Part shown: positions 1 to 11,517 of the stretch, one piece after another
How the letters are laid out: each line of letters begins with the position of its first letter
Position numbering within the stretch: position 1 is the stretch's first letter
DNA from: Megascapheus bottae
Taxonomy: Eukaryota; Chordata; Mammalia; Rodentia; Geomyidae
NCBI GenBank assembly: GCA_024803745.1
Contig: JANJXV010000193.1
Span: 372,001-436,000, forward strand
DNA: 64,000 nt
Direction of reading: 5' to 3'
The notes under the pieces: generated by a model
The model's input: only the letters and a program-made list of their open reading frames with translations
The model's database searches: none
Told to the model about the DNA's origin: nothing
Program-made: the position numbers and the translations under genes

Positions 1-1591
1 ACAGACATTACCTGGCTGACACCACCCATAAAGGGCATTTTGCCAAGCTCTGTAGAAGTAAGGGCCAACCAATATCTAGACCACATGGGCTTCCTACTCT
101 CAGGCTCTGAGGCACCCACACCAGGACTTCTACTTTTTCTTGGTCTTACTGGTCGCACATTCCTCCAGCTGGTCAAAAAGTATGTGTTTAGAAGAGCAGG
201 TCCAAAGCCGGCATGTGGAGCCTCATATAGAGCTTGAGTTGTTTCAGGGTGTGGCAGTTCTTGAACTCGTAGAAATCACTGGGGTAGAAGTCCATTCACA
301 TCGTATAGATGGAACACATGATGCTGTGGGCACATTCGGTACAAGGAAATTGAGAGCCCTCTCTCTCCATCCTGAGCCTTTTACCAAAGCCGCTTTCTTG
401 CAGGACTCTAATGCTGTGGCTGTCCTGCAGAGATGTGCACTTATGTGCTGGGAGGGGGGTAAGAGACACTCGAGAACAGGATGACTTTTACACCCCACTT
501 CCAGAAGCTTCTGAGAGAGGCCTCTATGCATCTGTCCAAAGTAAACGCACCTTAAATTAACTAAGTAAATGCTCTAAATAAATCAATAAGTGAATGCTCT
601 AAATAAAGAACTAAATGCTCATTGCTCTAATCTTAGCCACCCAGCAGGCTGAGCTCTGAAGATCACAGTGGAAAGCCAGTCTAGTCAGTAAAAGTCTAAA
701 GGCACTTGTCTTCAATTAGGCAGCAAAAAGCCATAACTTGACCTATGACTCAAATGGTACAGTGCTAATTTTTGAACACCAAAGGAATGGTATTTAGACC
801 TGGGTTCAGGTTCAAGTGGCAGCACTGGACCACACACCAAAATGTAAAGGCTTTCAGGTTCTAACAGGCAAAGCTATCACAATCCCTCCCTGATGGCTCA
901 AATATGATTCAGGCCCAGCTTTTCCTCTGACGCCAGTATTTCACAGGCCTCCGCCATTAGTACTGACACCTCATTTCTTACTGGGAAATGGGATTTCCTA
1001 GGATGTCACCTAGGTGAGGGCTGCAGTTGGGAGCCACTTACTCATGCCTGAAATCCAACTTCTCAGTAAGCACACTGTTGAGACTCCAGTAGCTTGTGAG
1101 GGAAATGAAATGGCATGGTGTCCCAGTCATAATGAAGTAGTTTGTGCACTTGTATCATGCTTAGCTCCCCTGTGAACACCCCAGTGAACCAAACAGGCTC
1201 AGAGAGTATCCAAGTATTCCAAGGCTTGGCCAGGAGGGGTGAGCAAACCTGGGTTTGGGTGGGAACACTCACTTTTTCAAGAGAATTTCCAGCAACTACT
1301 ACATTGTCCTCCACTATTTGAAATTGTGCAGGAAGTTTCCCACATAAAAGAGATCACCTTTCTGGTAGGCAGCGATCAGCTTTGTCAGCAGCATCTCCAA
1401 CAGGCCTTCCTCCAGGATCCATACGTTACAAGGCTCATTCAGAGTCTGAGCTGACTTACCATGACATTATGTTGGCAAAACAGTGGATATTTCAAACGTA
1501 GGAATGGGACCACACTTCACACTGAGGAATTGGAATAGAGTAGATTGGAAATGACACACTCTAATCTCACTATAGTCACTTGAAAGTACAC
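1..1591. other. Intergenic sequence, no identified gene
   Basis: No recognisable gene, tRNA or clear repeat apart from a weak SINE trace near 721-860. On the minus strand at about 200-530 two frames stay open for short stretches and read like eroded coding sequence, but I could not assign a family and internal stops are present. It could be an old retropseudogene; I see no poly(A) or splice signal that proves this. Confidence 0.5.
721..860 (+). repeat. Degenerate ID-type SINE
   Basis: A weak match to the second monomer of the local ID SINE: a 'gactcaaatggtacagtgct' A-box region and a 'gggttcaggttcaag' B-box-like region survive. Heavily mutated, so its ends are approximate. Confidence 0.35.
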
Positions 1592-2224
1592 AAGAAGGTT
1601 GTAGTGTGTGGGCAGGATGATGGGTTCAAATAGGTTTCCTCTCAATATACCTCATCTGAGTTGCCCTGGAGTTTCCTGGCTTTCTTCCTAGAGAAATGCC
1701 TGATATACGGGAATTTTGGCTTGGCACTGGTCCAGAATCTACTTCTTCAAGTGAGAGATCCATATCTCTCATGCCTGAGATCCAAGCCTCCTGACCGTTG
1801 GCAACAGCACAGCAACATCTTTCTTCCTCCTGAGCCACAGGCCAAGGGAGCTGGCTTGAGCTGGTTGTCACATGCAGTGGCTTGGTTTCCAGGGTTCCAT
1901 ATTCTGTTCCATTGTGAGGTAGGTAGGGTCACCTTTCAAGGCCCAATGACCAAAGCTCCTTGCTCACAGAAGACCTCCCCAAAGACATACTGGAGGCTGA
2001 ATCTCCCTTCCCACCTCACATATGGATGTAGTAAACAGCACACCTTTTTGTTCAAATCCCAAGTCATTAACTAGGCGTAAGTGCTAGCCTTGTCTCAGGC
2101 TCAAGGAGCCTTTCTTAGGTAAGATCCAAACTTAACTGTCACTATTCCCCTTACCCTTCACAAGACATTTTGCTTCACAGTGCCTTCTCAGCTTGCATTT
2201 TGCCTCTTGCACATTTTCTTTGCT

Positions 2225-2405
2225 AGTCCTGGTACTTGACCTCAGAGCCTGACCATTATTCTTAGGCTTTCTTTAGGCTATAGCTGTCCCACCAAGCCAC
2301 AGCACCACTTCCAGCGTTTTCTATGTATATAGTACTCCAGAATCAAACCAGAGTCTTTTTGTGTGGTAGCCAAGCACTCTACAAATAGATGAAACACCCA
2401 GGCCA
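2225..2405 (-). repeat. Dimeric ID-type SINE inside D-anc
   Basis: Reads on the minus strand as two tRNA-like monomers; on the plus strand the tell-tale blocks are 'ccaagccacagcaccactt' and 'gtagccaagcactctac'. The same insertion is present, in reverse orientation, in each array spacer (20395-20600 in the first), so it predates the D duplication. Confidence 0.75.
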
Positions 2406-2599
2406 TCTTGCACATAGTATTCACTTCAATCTTCTAGGACGTTGTTAGGTTTCTGTATCGTAATCAATTTTTCTTCCTGATGAATATCTGTGCTGTCATC
2501 TGTAAAAATGCAAGTGGGAAAATCACAGAAGCATTGGTGACATAAAAAAAAGTCTTACAGACATAGATAAGTGTTCATTCTTTGTAGGAGAAAGGATAT

Positions 2600-2618
2600 T
2601 TTGATATGATGATGATGA
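2600..2618. repeat. Short GAT triplet run
   Basis: Four imperfect GAT/ATG triplets inside D-anc. The orthologous position in the array copies holds a CAT tract of 6 to about 15 units, so this is the short ancestral-like state of that microsatellite. Confidence 0.6.
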
Positions 2619-2635
2619 CTATTTATAAATACTTT

Positions 2636-2853
2636 ATCTGGGTTTAGAGTTTGGCCCAGTGGTAGAGTGCTTGCCTAGCATCCATGAAGATCTAGGTTTG
2701 AGTCCTTAATATCACACAGATATAAAAATCCATATGGCAATGCGGCTCAAGTGGCAGAGGGCTAGACTTGGGAAAAGCCAAGAGCAGTGCTCAGGCCCTG
2801 AGTTCCAGCCCCAGGAATGGCAGAAAAAAAAACAAAAGAAAAGAAAAGAAATG
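2636..2853 (+). repeat. Dimeric ID-type SINE with A-rich tail, inside D-anc
   Basis: First monomer carries 'ggcccagtggtagagtgct' (pol III A box) and 'ggtttgagtcc' (B box). The second carries 'gcggctcaagtggcagaggg' and a 'gagttccagccccag' B-box region, then an A-rich tail at about 2822-2850. The matching insertion in array spacer D lies at 19967-20150 on the minus strand. Confidence 0.8.
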
Positions 2854-2952
2854 TGCTTTTTACAAGTTATTCACTCACAGAATTTGACTCTGAATTTTTC
2901 GCTTCTGCATCTTGTGACTTATCCCTTTCCCTCAATGTAGACAAGAAAAACA

Positions 2953-3334
2953 TATTTTATTACTTGCTATCCTGTTGTCCAATCTTTGGATATTAATTCA
3001 AAATACAATATTGCCGGAGATATTGTGTGTGTGCATGTGTGTGTGTATCTGCCAATGTGTGCATGCACACATATGTACAGGGTTTAGGGATTACTCATAG
3101 GGCCTGTGTGATAACCCTCAGCATCTTTTCCTCAAAGGTATTGGTCTTTAACTTCTAGCTTATTATAGCTAATTGGAGTTGAGAGATTCACTCAATTTCT
3201 TGCCCTGTGCATTGGAACCCAGTGCTGGGTTCTCATATTGTTAATTGTAGCTATAGAGAAGCCTGAGGTCTGGGGATCCTCGTTAGAATCCAGCCCCTGA
3301 ATGAAAGTCACTGATAGAAATCTTTATCTTCAGT
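2953..3334. other. Flank of D-anc with TG-rich microsatellite
   Basis: No gene. A TG/TGCA-rich simple repeat occupies about 3019-3076. Sequence right of 2952 has no counterpart next to any D copy in the array, where the L1 5'UTR begins instead. This flank is therefore the reference for what the array flank should look like if D came from an L1 insertion. Confidence 0.6.
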
Positions 3335-3476
3335 TAAGCACGAATAAATAAGGCAAAAGTGGAACTGTGGCTCAGTTCCTCTTGTAGCAGCCATGAGAAA
3401 ATTAGTAATTGGCAGCACCTGGTCCCTGAGAGAAATCCTTAGCACTGGTTCAAAAAAAGAAAGAAAATAATGAAAA
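3335..3476 (+). repeat. Degenerate ID-type SINE
   Basis: 'gtggaactgtggctcag' resembles the A-box monomer, and 'cctggtccctgag' followed by an A/G-rich tail (3450-3476) marks the 3' end. Old copy with uncertain 5' end. Confidence 0.5.
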
Positions 3477-3897
3477 AAATTAAAACTTGCTGAGGAATCC
3501 ATAAGGATAAACGTGCCTGTGAATAATCTTGTCATTTCAGATTCCCTCAAGAGCTTATGTCTCTCCATATTTTTTTCAAGTTTTTTTAAAGATATTGACA
3601 TATTTTCTATCTTTCTTAAACAGAGATAGCCATCCACAAAACACAAACACAAACTCTCACACAGTATACCACCCACCCATAAGTGTCTGGCTATGTATAT
3701 ATGTATAGTCATATGTATTGATCTGTCTCTCTATACTAATATATAAATGCATAAACATATATATTTAGACAAACCGGAAACATAAATAGATAGGTCTCAC
3801 GCGTTTCCAGATTTTGTGCAAGTCTTCTGAGTGCAACTTATCATTGTATTGTTTGTCAAGATAGAGTCCCTCTAACTTTTGGCCAGCTTCTTGTCCT

Positions 3898-4108
3898 TTG
3901 ATACTTTTTTCTGCCAGTCCTGGGTTTTGAACTCTAGGCCTGGATGCTGTCACTGAGCTTGAGCTTCTTGCATTCAGTAGTTTATTGCAGATAAGAGTCT
4001 CATGGAGTTTCTGTCCTGGGCTGGCTTTGAATTGTGATCCTCAGATCTCAAACTCCTGAGTAGCTAGGATGACAGTCTTGAGCTACCAGTACCTGGTTCC
4101 TTTGCCTC
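3898..4108 (-). repeat. Composite B1-like plus ID SINE
   Basis: On the plus strand an ID-monomer part ('cctgggttttgaactctagg') is followed by 'gataagagtctcatgga' and then a B1/7SL-like part ('cctgagtagctaggatgaca'). The order ID then B1 on the plus strand means a minus-strand B1-ID element. Confidence 0.75.
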
Positions 4109-5302
4109 TTTTACCCTTTTTTTTGGCCCCACCACAGCCATGGTATCTACCTTCCTATGTTCTCTCCACCTGCCCCCAGACAGGGGTCTGACAGATGCTT
4201 TCCACCCACTTATTCATGTCCTACTCTGTATTGGCTGACAGCTAAGACATGCCCTCACTTGTCTGGATGCCAAACACAAAGCCATGTGATTGTTTCTCAG
4301 TCTGGAACATCCTATCAGATTTATAGCACCACAGAGGGTCAGGTTGATGCTCCTCCAGGGCTTCTTAAATTGTTCTCATATTAATCCACAACACGTTTGT
4401 CATCACTTGTCCAGCTAATTCATGGACTAAAGCAGCATTCCCTACAAACTTAGATCCCAATACCATGAGGACACTCAAGGGTGCATTAGGAGTGTGACCT
4501 GCAGGTGGATGTGAGCCTGTCTAAGTTGGAGGGGATTTCTACACCAAAGGAAATGGAATACAAATTTAGAATCTGCTTTCATGAGGTGACAATCTCTGGC
4601 AGATGTTCTTATCAAATGTGGCACTGCCTACTTCCAGCTTAAAACATGGGTTGATGACCCAGCATAACAGAGAATGTATTCACCCCGGGCCAACACATAG
4701 GCTGAGACCCTGAACTTTCAGGTAGCATTTGGCTTTGAAGGTCATGAGATCTTAGTCTACAAATGATGAGCCCCCTCCCGTGAGGCATAGCAAACGGAGC
4801 CAAAGTGCAACCCAGTTAAGCACCAGATCAAGCTTCCCTTCTTCAGTAGGGTATGGTTTGAAAACTGTGCATAGCTTCTGTTTGAAGCCAGTACAGAAAG
4901 GAAAGTCCATGAAACTCTCATTTCCAGTTAACTGCCAAGGGGGTGGGGGAAGTCACAGGCTGGGGGATGCACAGGATGATCCATGGGCCCTGTGCAGCTA
5001 CTGGGTCACCCCCTTCTGCATCTCAGCCTTTGGCTTTGAGCTCTGTGATCGTCAAGATGTGCACAGTCTGTACTCTGGCTGGCAGAAGAAAGGACCCTGG
5101 GAAGACAATTGTAGACCCTTTGTGAGTGTAGGAAGGGGTAGGCTGGACACCCAGTCCAAGAGGAGCTAAAACTGGAGTCGAGGGGTGTGCAAGGAGTGGG
5201 TGTGAGGGTTGTGGGCAGTCACAGTCACGGCAGAGGTGGCTCTGTCTGTGGGGTGAGTGCCTCCCTGCAGGCACAGCACTGGACATATCAGAGATCCACA
5301 TG
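4109..5302. other. Intergenic, nothing recognised
   Basis: I find no splice-bounded exon, RNA gene or repeat I can name. Short open frames here have no recognisable motif. Confidence 0.5.
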
Positions 5303-5425
5303 AAAAGGAAAAGCTGGAAATGGCACTATGGTTCAAATGGTAGAGCATCAACCTTGAGCAAAAGAGCTCAGGGACAGTACCCAGGACCTGGGTTCAAGCC
5401 TCATGACTGTAAAGGAAAAAGTACC
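5303..5425 (+). repeat. ID-type SINE, single monomer
   Basis: 'ggcactatggttcaaatgg' (A-box region) and 'cctgggttcaagcctcatg' (B-box region) sit about 60 bp apart, followed by an A/G-rich tail. Confidence 0.7.
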
Positions 5426-6619
5426 AGGACTATGAGAGGGCCGGGATAGGCTGTGGAAAAACACAGAGAACATCTTCCCCCAGCTCATCCTGTCCTTTAT
5501 GCTGGGGCAGCCATGTAACTAGGGCTACGGTGAGATCATCTTCACCCCTGTGCTGCCATCTGAATTGTAGGCCTCTGTCCTGGCATGGGGTGTCCTGATG
5601 GCTGAGCAGGTGCCCTAACCCTAGATGGAGAGCAGCCACTGACTGTGGTAGCTAAGGAGAGATCTGTTCCATAGCTATCAGGCCACCCAGCATGGGAGCC
5701 ATAACCACCCCTCACCCAGGTAGAGGCCAATGGTTTTCCAGGTGCTACTAACATTGCCCCACCCCTAGCTCTGGGTACACGTGACATTCCCTCCACAAGG
5801 AGCAGGACTAAGTGAAGGATCAGGAAGCTGCCTATGGGCTTCAGATGATGGCCAGGCTGGCACTACAGATGGCCTCACTCTGTCACCACCTTCCCCTGCC
5901 TCCATCATTCCTCCATCATGCCTCTCTACCTCCCACCCATTAACCTTGGAAACCAATGAACTGGGCTCTCATCATTCCTCTCATCTCTTCACCCACATTG
6001 CCATGCGTCCATCCCTCTGTCACTTTCACCCCACACACATCCCACCACCAGCCACCCTGTAGCATATGAGGATCCCAGAGGAAGCTCTTGGTGAAGGTCT
6101 TGTGACCACAAAACAGTTACTATCACCCGCTCCAGCCTGATCCACCACAGAATAAGAACAGCCAAGCAGGCACACACTGCAGCAGAGTTGCTCTGCTGCC
6201 ACCCTGATTTCTTCATGGCCAGGACTTGGCTCTCCTCAGCCTCCCAGCTCAGTAACCAGAACATTGTGCTTTCACAGAGCCATGGCTTCCAGTCTCCATG
6301 GACACAATGACATCAAGGTGATGCCAACTTCCCCATCTCTATATACTTCTAACTATGGGATGGGAGCTGAGGTTCTCTTCTGTCACTCCATCCGCTAAGA
6401 GGCTCATGCAGATTTCTATCCTTTGCTCATCATGGTGACTCTTTGGTTAACAAGTCACTGCTGGGCTTCCAGTTCACCACATATAGAACCCATACTCCAA
6501 CACTTTTCTTAGAAGGACTGATGACTTTTAAATATTCTCTAGTTTTAAATTTCTAGTTCCTTCTCTCTTTCATTTATATATTTCCCTTCCTCAAATACTT
6601 CCCTTTTTTTACCTTCCTT
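5426..6619. other. Intergenic, nothing recognised
   Basis: Slightly GC-richer than its surroundings, with several short open frames on both strands, none bearing a recognisable motif. I do not call a gene. Confidence 0.45.
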
Positions 6620-6845
6620 CTTTCATTCCTGGCCTTGAACTCAAGACCTGGAGCTTTTTCTTAGCTTTTCTTTGCTCAAGGTAGCACTCTAGCTCTTGAG
6701 CCACAGCTCTACTTCAATCTTTGTTCTTGCTCTAAACTGGGAGTATGAGTCTCATGCATTTTTCCCTTTGCTGGGTCGGTTTTAAACCACAATACTAAGA
6801 TCAGGATCCTGAATATGCCTCGGATTACAGGTATTATCTAATCAA
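6620..6845 (-). repeat. Composite B1-like plus ID SINE
   Basis: Plus-strand order is 'ccttgaactcaagacctgg', 'ttgagccacagctctac', a linker with 'agtctcatgca', then a B1-like 'gcctcggattacagg'. Diverged copy. Confidence 0.65.
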
Positions 6846-7783
6846 AACAAATTCCTGATTTCTTTTTTAGACATAATTAGTTCTTTCAGGTGAGCCACCA
6901 GCCACTCATGCAAGAGCATTGCAGGATCCCAGCATTCATCTTGTCTCCAGTCTTATTCCATCCATCTCACAATGGTCATCTAAAACACCCTGCTGCATGC
7001 CTGAAGTCGCAAGGAACATTCTCAACGCCATGAGAAGCCCCCTTAAGCTCTGCCTCAGACATGCCCAGCCCCCATCCCACTTCCACATGAGCATTTGTTT
7101 AGGAGAAATTTCCTGAGTACATCATCATCTTTTCCTCACCATTCAAATTTCATCTTTGGAGTCATTTCTCCCAGACAAAGAGGAACATGATCCATGGTTT
7201 GATAGCAGCTCCAGCTTCATAGTCCCAGCCACCAACACCGCCCCCATTACCCTGCCAGACACCTGAATTCAAGGACAATGTTTTCACTACCCCTGACTCT
7301 TATCAAATGTTTTAACTTATACAGTGCATTAAAATAATTTTACTAAATGGAATAAACACATGGCATCAAGCTTCAGAATCTTTGCACCTGAACTTTTAGT
7401 GAATCACAGACACACCAGCATTTCTGTAGCCAACAGAAATCTTAGCTTTGAGATTTCAGCATTCCTGGTATCCAAGTTTGGATGTGCTTACACTGCTCTT
7501 AATGGGGTACTTCAATCACACAATCCCACAACAATAACTGTCATTTGACATTCACTGGTAGGTGGTGCTAGGAAAAAGACTGATATGCCAACTCCATGCT
7601 GGCTTGACCTATGCCATCTTCAAACCTGGAGCAAGTGGGGCTCCTCTGTCCATGACATCTTTTGTGTACTACCCCAGGAGGACCTTTACCTTGAGACAAA
7701 ATTATGAAGACTATCTCTACCAGCAAAGATTCCAGTGAGATGTGCCTACATGGATAAAGCTAAAATTTCACTAAAGTGAGGTT
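6846..7783. other. Intergenic, nothing recognised
   Basis: No gene or named repeat visible. Sequence is AT-rich near 7290-7350. Confidence 0.4.
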
Positions 7784-7985
7784 GTTGGCAGTGCTGGAGC
7801 CTGAACTCAGGGCCTGGGCACTAAGCATTTGTACTCAAGACTAGCCCTTTACCATTCCCAGCTGTTTTTATTTTTGGTAGTAAGAATCTATCAGACTTTC
7901 CTGTTCTAGGTGACTTGGAACTTCCATACTCAGATCTCAGCCTCGTGAAAAGCCTGGATTAAAATTGTGGATCAGCCATGCGCCA
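7784..7985 (-). repeat. Composite B1-like plus ID SINE
   Basis: Starts on the plus strand with 'agcctgaactcagggcctgg', passes a pyrimidine-rich linker, and ends with the eroded B1-like 'atctcagcctcgtgaaaag'. Confidence 0.6.
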
Positions 7986-8371
7986 CACCAGAGGACTTTT
8001 GCCAGCACATTTTTCCCAAAAATTAGAAGAGGAAGATGTGGGAGGGTTGGGCTCATCCTGCCCTGCATATGAAGGAGAGCATCAGCGCCTGAACTTCATT
8101 CCCTGTTGTAGGCTGCTGGAAGAAAAGGAAGCAAATAGGCACAGGCTGGCAGCAGATGCCACAGAACAACTTGTGACCAAGACTCCCAGAGCAGACCTCA
8201 GAATCGATGACAGAGTTGGATCTACCCAGTAACAGAGGCAGTGGTGACACCTGAAACTGCGCGTTTGAGCCTTTGCTGCTAGTAAACACGGCCACCTATG
8301 TCTCAATGAGAAAGGTGAGATTTTGGTGGAGAAGGTGAGATTAAACATTATGTATCATGCAAGAAGACAGA

Positions 8372-9257
8372 CTATAAGGGGTCTTTTATTATTCCAAGTG
8401 AAATTTTGGATTTCCTCTTCTGTTTCTTTAAAGAATGACATTGGGATATTGATGAATATTGCACTGAATTTGTAGATAGTCCCTATCAAGATTGCCATTT
8501 TTACAATATTACTTTTTCCAAACCAGGAGCATAGGTTTTTGCATTTCCTCAGTTCTGCGTTAATTTCCTTCTCCAGAGTTTATAGTTCCATCAAAAAGGT
8601 GCTTTACATTCTAAGTTAATTCCTAGGTATTTTATTTTCTTTGATAGCAAAATGAGTTGCTATCCTGATTCTTGCCTCATTCCTCTCATTTGTTGGCATA
8701 TAGGAAGGCAGTTGACATTGAGGGTTAATTTTATAGCCTGCTACCTTACCAAAGTTTTATATCAGCTCAAGCAGCTTCGGAGTAGAGTCTATAGGGTTCT
8801 TTAAATACAGAATCATGTCATCTGTAAGGAGAGAAAGTTTCAGTTCCTCTTTCCCATTTCCTCCTCACTCCAGTTAGAATGGCCAAGATCCAGAAATCTA
8901 ATAACGTATGCTGGAGGGGATGTGGCTAGGAGGGATCACTACTACACTGCTGGTGGGATTGCAAACTCGTTCAACCACTATGGAAAGCACTATGGCAGTA
9001 TCCCAAAAAGACTAAACATAGAGCTCCCCTGTGATCCAGCAATTTCACTACTTGCCAATCGTCCAGATAGGACACACTAAATTCACTAGAACAATAACAT
9101 TTATCACAGCACTATTTACTATAACAAAGGTATGGAACCAACCCAGATGCCCGTCAGTTGATGAGTAGATCAAATATGGTGTTTTTACACAATGGAATTC
9201 TGTGCTTCTGTCAGAAAGAATGACATAGACGAATTTGTAAGGAAATAGAAAGACTGT
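8372..9257 (+). mobile_element. L1 fragment with inverted 5' part (twin-priming product)
   Basis: Two pieces of one L1 ORF2 lie head to head. 8372-8857 is a minus-strand piece of the reverse-transcriptase region, matching 22913-23410 of the array L1 and reaching the FADD-box surroundings. About 8863-9257 is a plus-strand piece of the ORF2 C-terminal region, matching the complement of about 21738-22125. The 790 bp between them in L1 coordinates is missing. A 5' inversion with a deletion at the join is the classic outcome of twin priming. The plus-strand piece ends without 3'UTR or poly(A), so the 3' end has been lost or was cut by the adjacent SINE region. It is much more diverged than the array L1s. 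Confidence 0.8.
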
Positions 9258-9277
9258 AAAGTTTAGAAATTAGTTTC

Positions 9278-9455
9278 TGTCTCCTTCTCTCTCTCCTTCT
9301 CTATCTCTGTAAAATTTAGAAGTTCCTGTTTCTCTCTCTTTTCTCTCTTTCTCTCTCTCTTTCTGTCTCTCTCTGTCTCTCTCTTTCTGTCTCTCTCTGT
9401 CTCTCTCTGTCTCTCTCTCTCTGTCTCTCTCTCTGTCTCTCTCTGTCTGTCTCTG

Positions 9456-9539
<84 letters not shown>
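9278..9539. repeat. Long CT/CTGT microsatellite
   Basis: About 260 bp of almost pure pyrimidine on the plus strand (CT runs with scattered GT and TTT). It abuts the 3' side of the next SINE and probably grew from its purine-rich tail. Confidence 0.9.
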
Positions 9540-9712
9540 CAATCCTTAGGCTTGAACTCAGGGCCTGAGCTACTTTTGCTCAAGGTTAGCACTCTACCAT
9601 TTGAACCACAGTGCTGCTTCTGGCTTGCTCTTTTCACGTAGTATTGAGGAATCTAACCCAGGCCTTCATCCTTGATAGGTTAGCACTCTACCACTAAGCC
9701 ACACAGTCAGCT
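9329..9712 (-). repeat. ID-type SINE with expanded GA tail and target-site duplication
   Basis: SINE body at about 9540-9712 on the minus strand ('gcttgaactcagggcctgag', 'tagcactctaccactaagcc' on the plus strand), with the pyrimidine tract at 9329-9539 as its expanded tail. The 14-bp flanks 9315-9328 (tttagaagttcctg) and 9713-9726 (tttagaggttcctg) differ at one base and look like its target-site duplication. Confidence 0.75.
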
Positions 9713-9959
9713 TTTAGAGGTTCCTGACATAGGTTTTCCTACATGCTATTATTTCTTCTGTGAGTGCTCTTAATGCTTGCTGAAGGTTGACTTTGTTTAG
9801 AAGACTTACCCTAATGCTCCCATACACAGAGATTCTATATATAGCTAAATGTTTTTCATTACTCAGAATTTCTCTATTGTGTATGTTCTGAAATGTACTG
9901 AAGACTGACTTCTGATTAAAAGTCATTGCACATTTGTTCTATTCATTAGTTTTCTTTTC

Positions 9960-10453
9960 TTCTATGGGAATCAGGTTTGTGATGAACACAGAAGTATGCC
10001 TTCCAGGTCAAACAATTTCCACATTTGTAATATTCATAAGGTTTTTCTCTCCTATGTGCATTTTATACTTAGTCATACGTTCATGATGGATTTTTCATAT
10101 TCTTATATTCATACGATTTTTATCCTGTGTCTGTGTGGTATCATGCAAACTGAACTATGAGTTCTTCAAAAAAATTTCCCTTTCATTTTATTCATAGGAT
10201 TCTATCCTGTGGGTGTTTAGTGATAAATCTTGACTTGTGCCTTCTGGGGAAAAGACTGAACATTTGCTACATTCATTAAGGGTTTTATCTTGTGTTGGTT
10301 CTGTGACACAAGCTGAGTTTTCTTCCACAGACTAAAAAGTCTTTCCTATTTATTACATTGCTAAGGCTTCTCATATGTGTGAACTCTCTTACGCTTCCTG
10401 AAGGGTGAATACTGCACGAAAGACTTTCAACTTTGGTTATATTCCTAAGGTTT
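9960..10453 (-). pseudogene. Decayed C2H2 fingers downstream of the open finger block
   Basis: Past the stop at 10454 finger-like words continue: 'VHTYEKP', 'QCNK', and near 9964-10062 'HIGEKPYEYYKCGN' with 'VHH'. They contain stops and frame changes. The ancestral protein therefore had at least four more fingers, and its C-terminus was lost before or together with the upstream breaks. Confidence 0.7.
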
Positions 10454-11240
10454 CTAATATGTGTGAATTCTGTTATGCCTCCTGTAATGTGACTTCCATC
10501 TGAAGGTCTTACCACATTTGATGCACTCGTACAGTTTCTCTCCTGTGTGTGTTCTCTGATGCAATTTGAGGGAAGACTTCCATTTGAAAGACATTCCACA
10601 TCGGTTACATTCATAAGGTTTTTCTCCTGTTTGAATTGTCTTATGCATGTTGAGGTTTGGCTTCTGTGAGAAGGACTTTTCACATATGTTACACTCATTA
10701 GGTGTTTCTCCTGAGTATATTCTCTGATGAACATGGAGTTTTACCTTCCATTTGAAAGACTTTCTGCATTCACTACATGCATAAGTTTTCTCTCCTGTGT
10801 GTGTTCTATTATGCCCATCAAGATATGACTTCCACTTGAAGGTCTTTCCACATTTGTTGCACACATAAGGTTTCTCTCCTGTGTGTGTTCTTTGATGAAA
10901 TTTGAGGGAAGATTTCTGTCTGAAAGACTTTACACATTGGTTACATTCATAAGGTTTCACTCCTGTGTGTATTCTCTGATGAACACGAAGTTTTCCCTTC
11001 CCTTGGAAAGACTTTCCACATTCATTACACTTATAAGATTTCTCTCCTGTGTGTGTTATTTGATGAACTCGAAGGTGTATCTTCTGGGTGAAAGACTTTT
11101 CACATTTGTTACATTCATAAGGTTTCTCGTCTGTGTGTCTTCTCTGGTGCAAAGTGAGGTATGATTTCAGTCTAAAAGTCTTCCCACATTTATCCCATTC
11201 ATAAGATTTCTCTTCTGTGTGAGATCTCTGATGTGTGCTG
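10454..11240 (-). pseudogene. Open C2H2 zinc-finger block (about nine fingers)
   Basis: This frame is open without an upstream ATG. It reads as a run of 28-residue fingers joined by TGEKPY-type linkers. Fingers with full C2-H2 sets include YECNKCEKSF..LRVHQITH, YKCNECGKSF..LRVHQRIH, YECNQCVKSF..LKFHQRTH, YVCNKCGKTF..LDGHNRTH, YECNRCGMSF..LKLHQRTH and YECIKCGKTF..RRHNRIH. Two central fingers have the last His replaced (RIY and TIQ), and the two most N-terminal ones lack zinc-binding Cys. The stop at 10454 follows HNRIHTY. The block is a C-terminal piece of the KRAB gene, cut off from it by the breaks at 11515-11520 and about 11345. Confidence 0.85.
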
Positions 11241-11340
11241 ATTGCTGAATTCTGGGCAGAAATTTTATTACGTTCCTCATATTCATAAGGTTTGTCTTCT
11301 CTTGGAGATCGAGGTTGGAGCGTCAGATCTGACTTCTCAG

Positions 11341-11514
11341 AAATTAATTTTCACACTTGACGTACGCATCACATATCTCAGGATATTTGCTCTGAGGTAT
11401 TGTAAGGCGTATTTCATTACTGAAAGATTTCTCACATTCACTACATATATGAGGAGTCTCTCCTGTGTACATTTTCGGATGTGTAGTGATGGTCGGTGTT
11501 AAGTACAATATTTT
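11341..11514 (-). pseudogene. Degenerate first finger and frameshift zone
   Basis: In the frame of the upstream linker, after TGA-TGA, the translation gives a linker-like MYTGETPH and a finger start ICSECEKSF with the His positions spoiled, then VKCEN and a TAA (11344-11346). The next finger words (SEKSDLTLQ, EDKPYEY) lie in another frame, so an indel sits at about 11340-11350. Confidence 0.75.
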
Positions 11515-11517
11515 TCA

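Larger units (their letters stand above)
1592..2952 (+). repeat. D-anc: diverged, L1-free paralogue of the array spacer D
   Basis: This 1,361-bp segment is the reverse-complement relative of the non-L1 spacer D that recurs in the tandem array (for example 19853-21224). Landmarks run through the whole length: 'gttgtagtgtgtgg' at the left end, the 'gaggctgaatctccc' block near 1990, both internal SINEs, a GAT-triplet run near 2605, and 'ccctcaatgtagacaagaaa' at the right end. Homology stops at 1592 where the array has the L1 poly(A), and at 2952 where it has the L1 5' end. Substitutions and indels are frequent, far more than between array units, so the split from D is older than the array amplification. 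It looks like the empty-site paralogue of the array spacer. Confidence 0.85.

Noticed and set aside
244..531. Minus-strand open frame that might be a retropseudogene
   Set aside because: Adjacent frames look weakly protein-like but I could not name a family, and there is no poly(A) or target-site duplication. Left as unidentified sequence.
9263..9637. Long Arg-Glu repeat open frame
   Set aside because: It is only the translation of the CT/GA microsatellite.
10285..10734. 149-codon open frame overlapping the zinc fingers
   Set aside because: Wrong frame of the finger repeats; it shows finger periodicity without Cys/His spacing.
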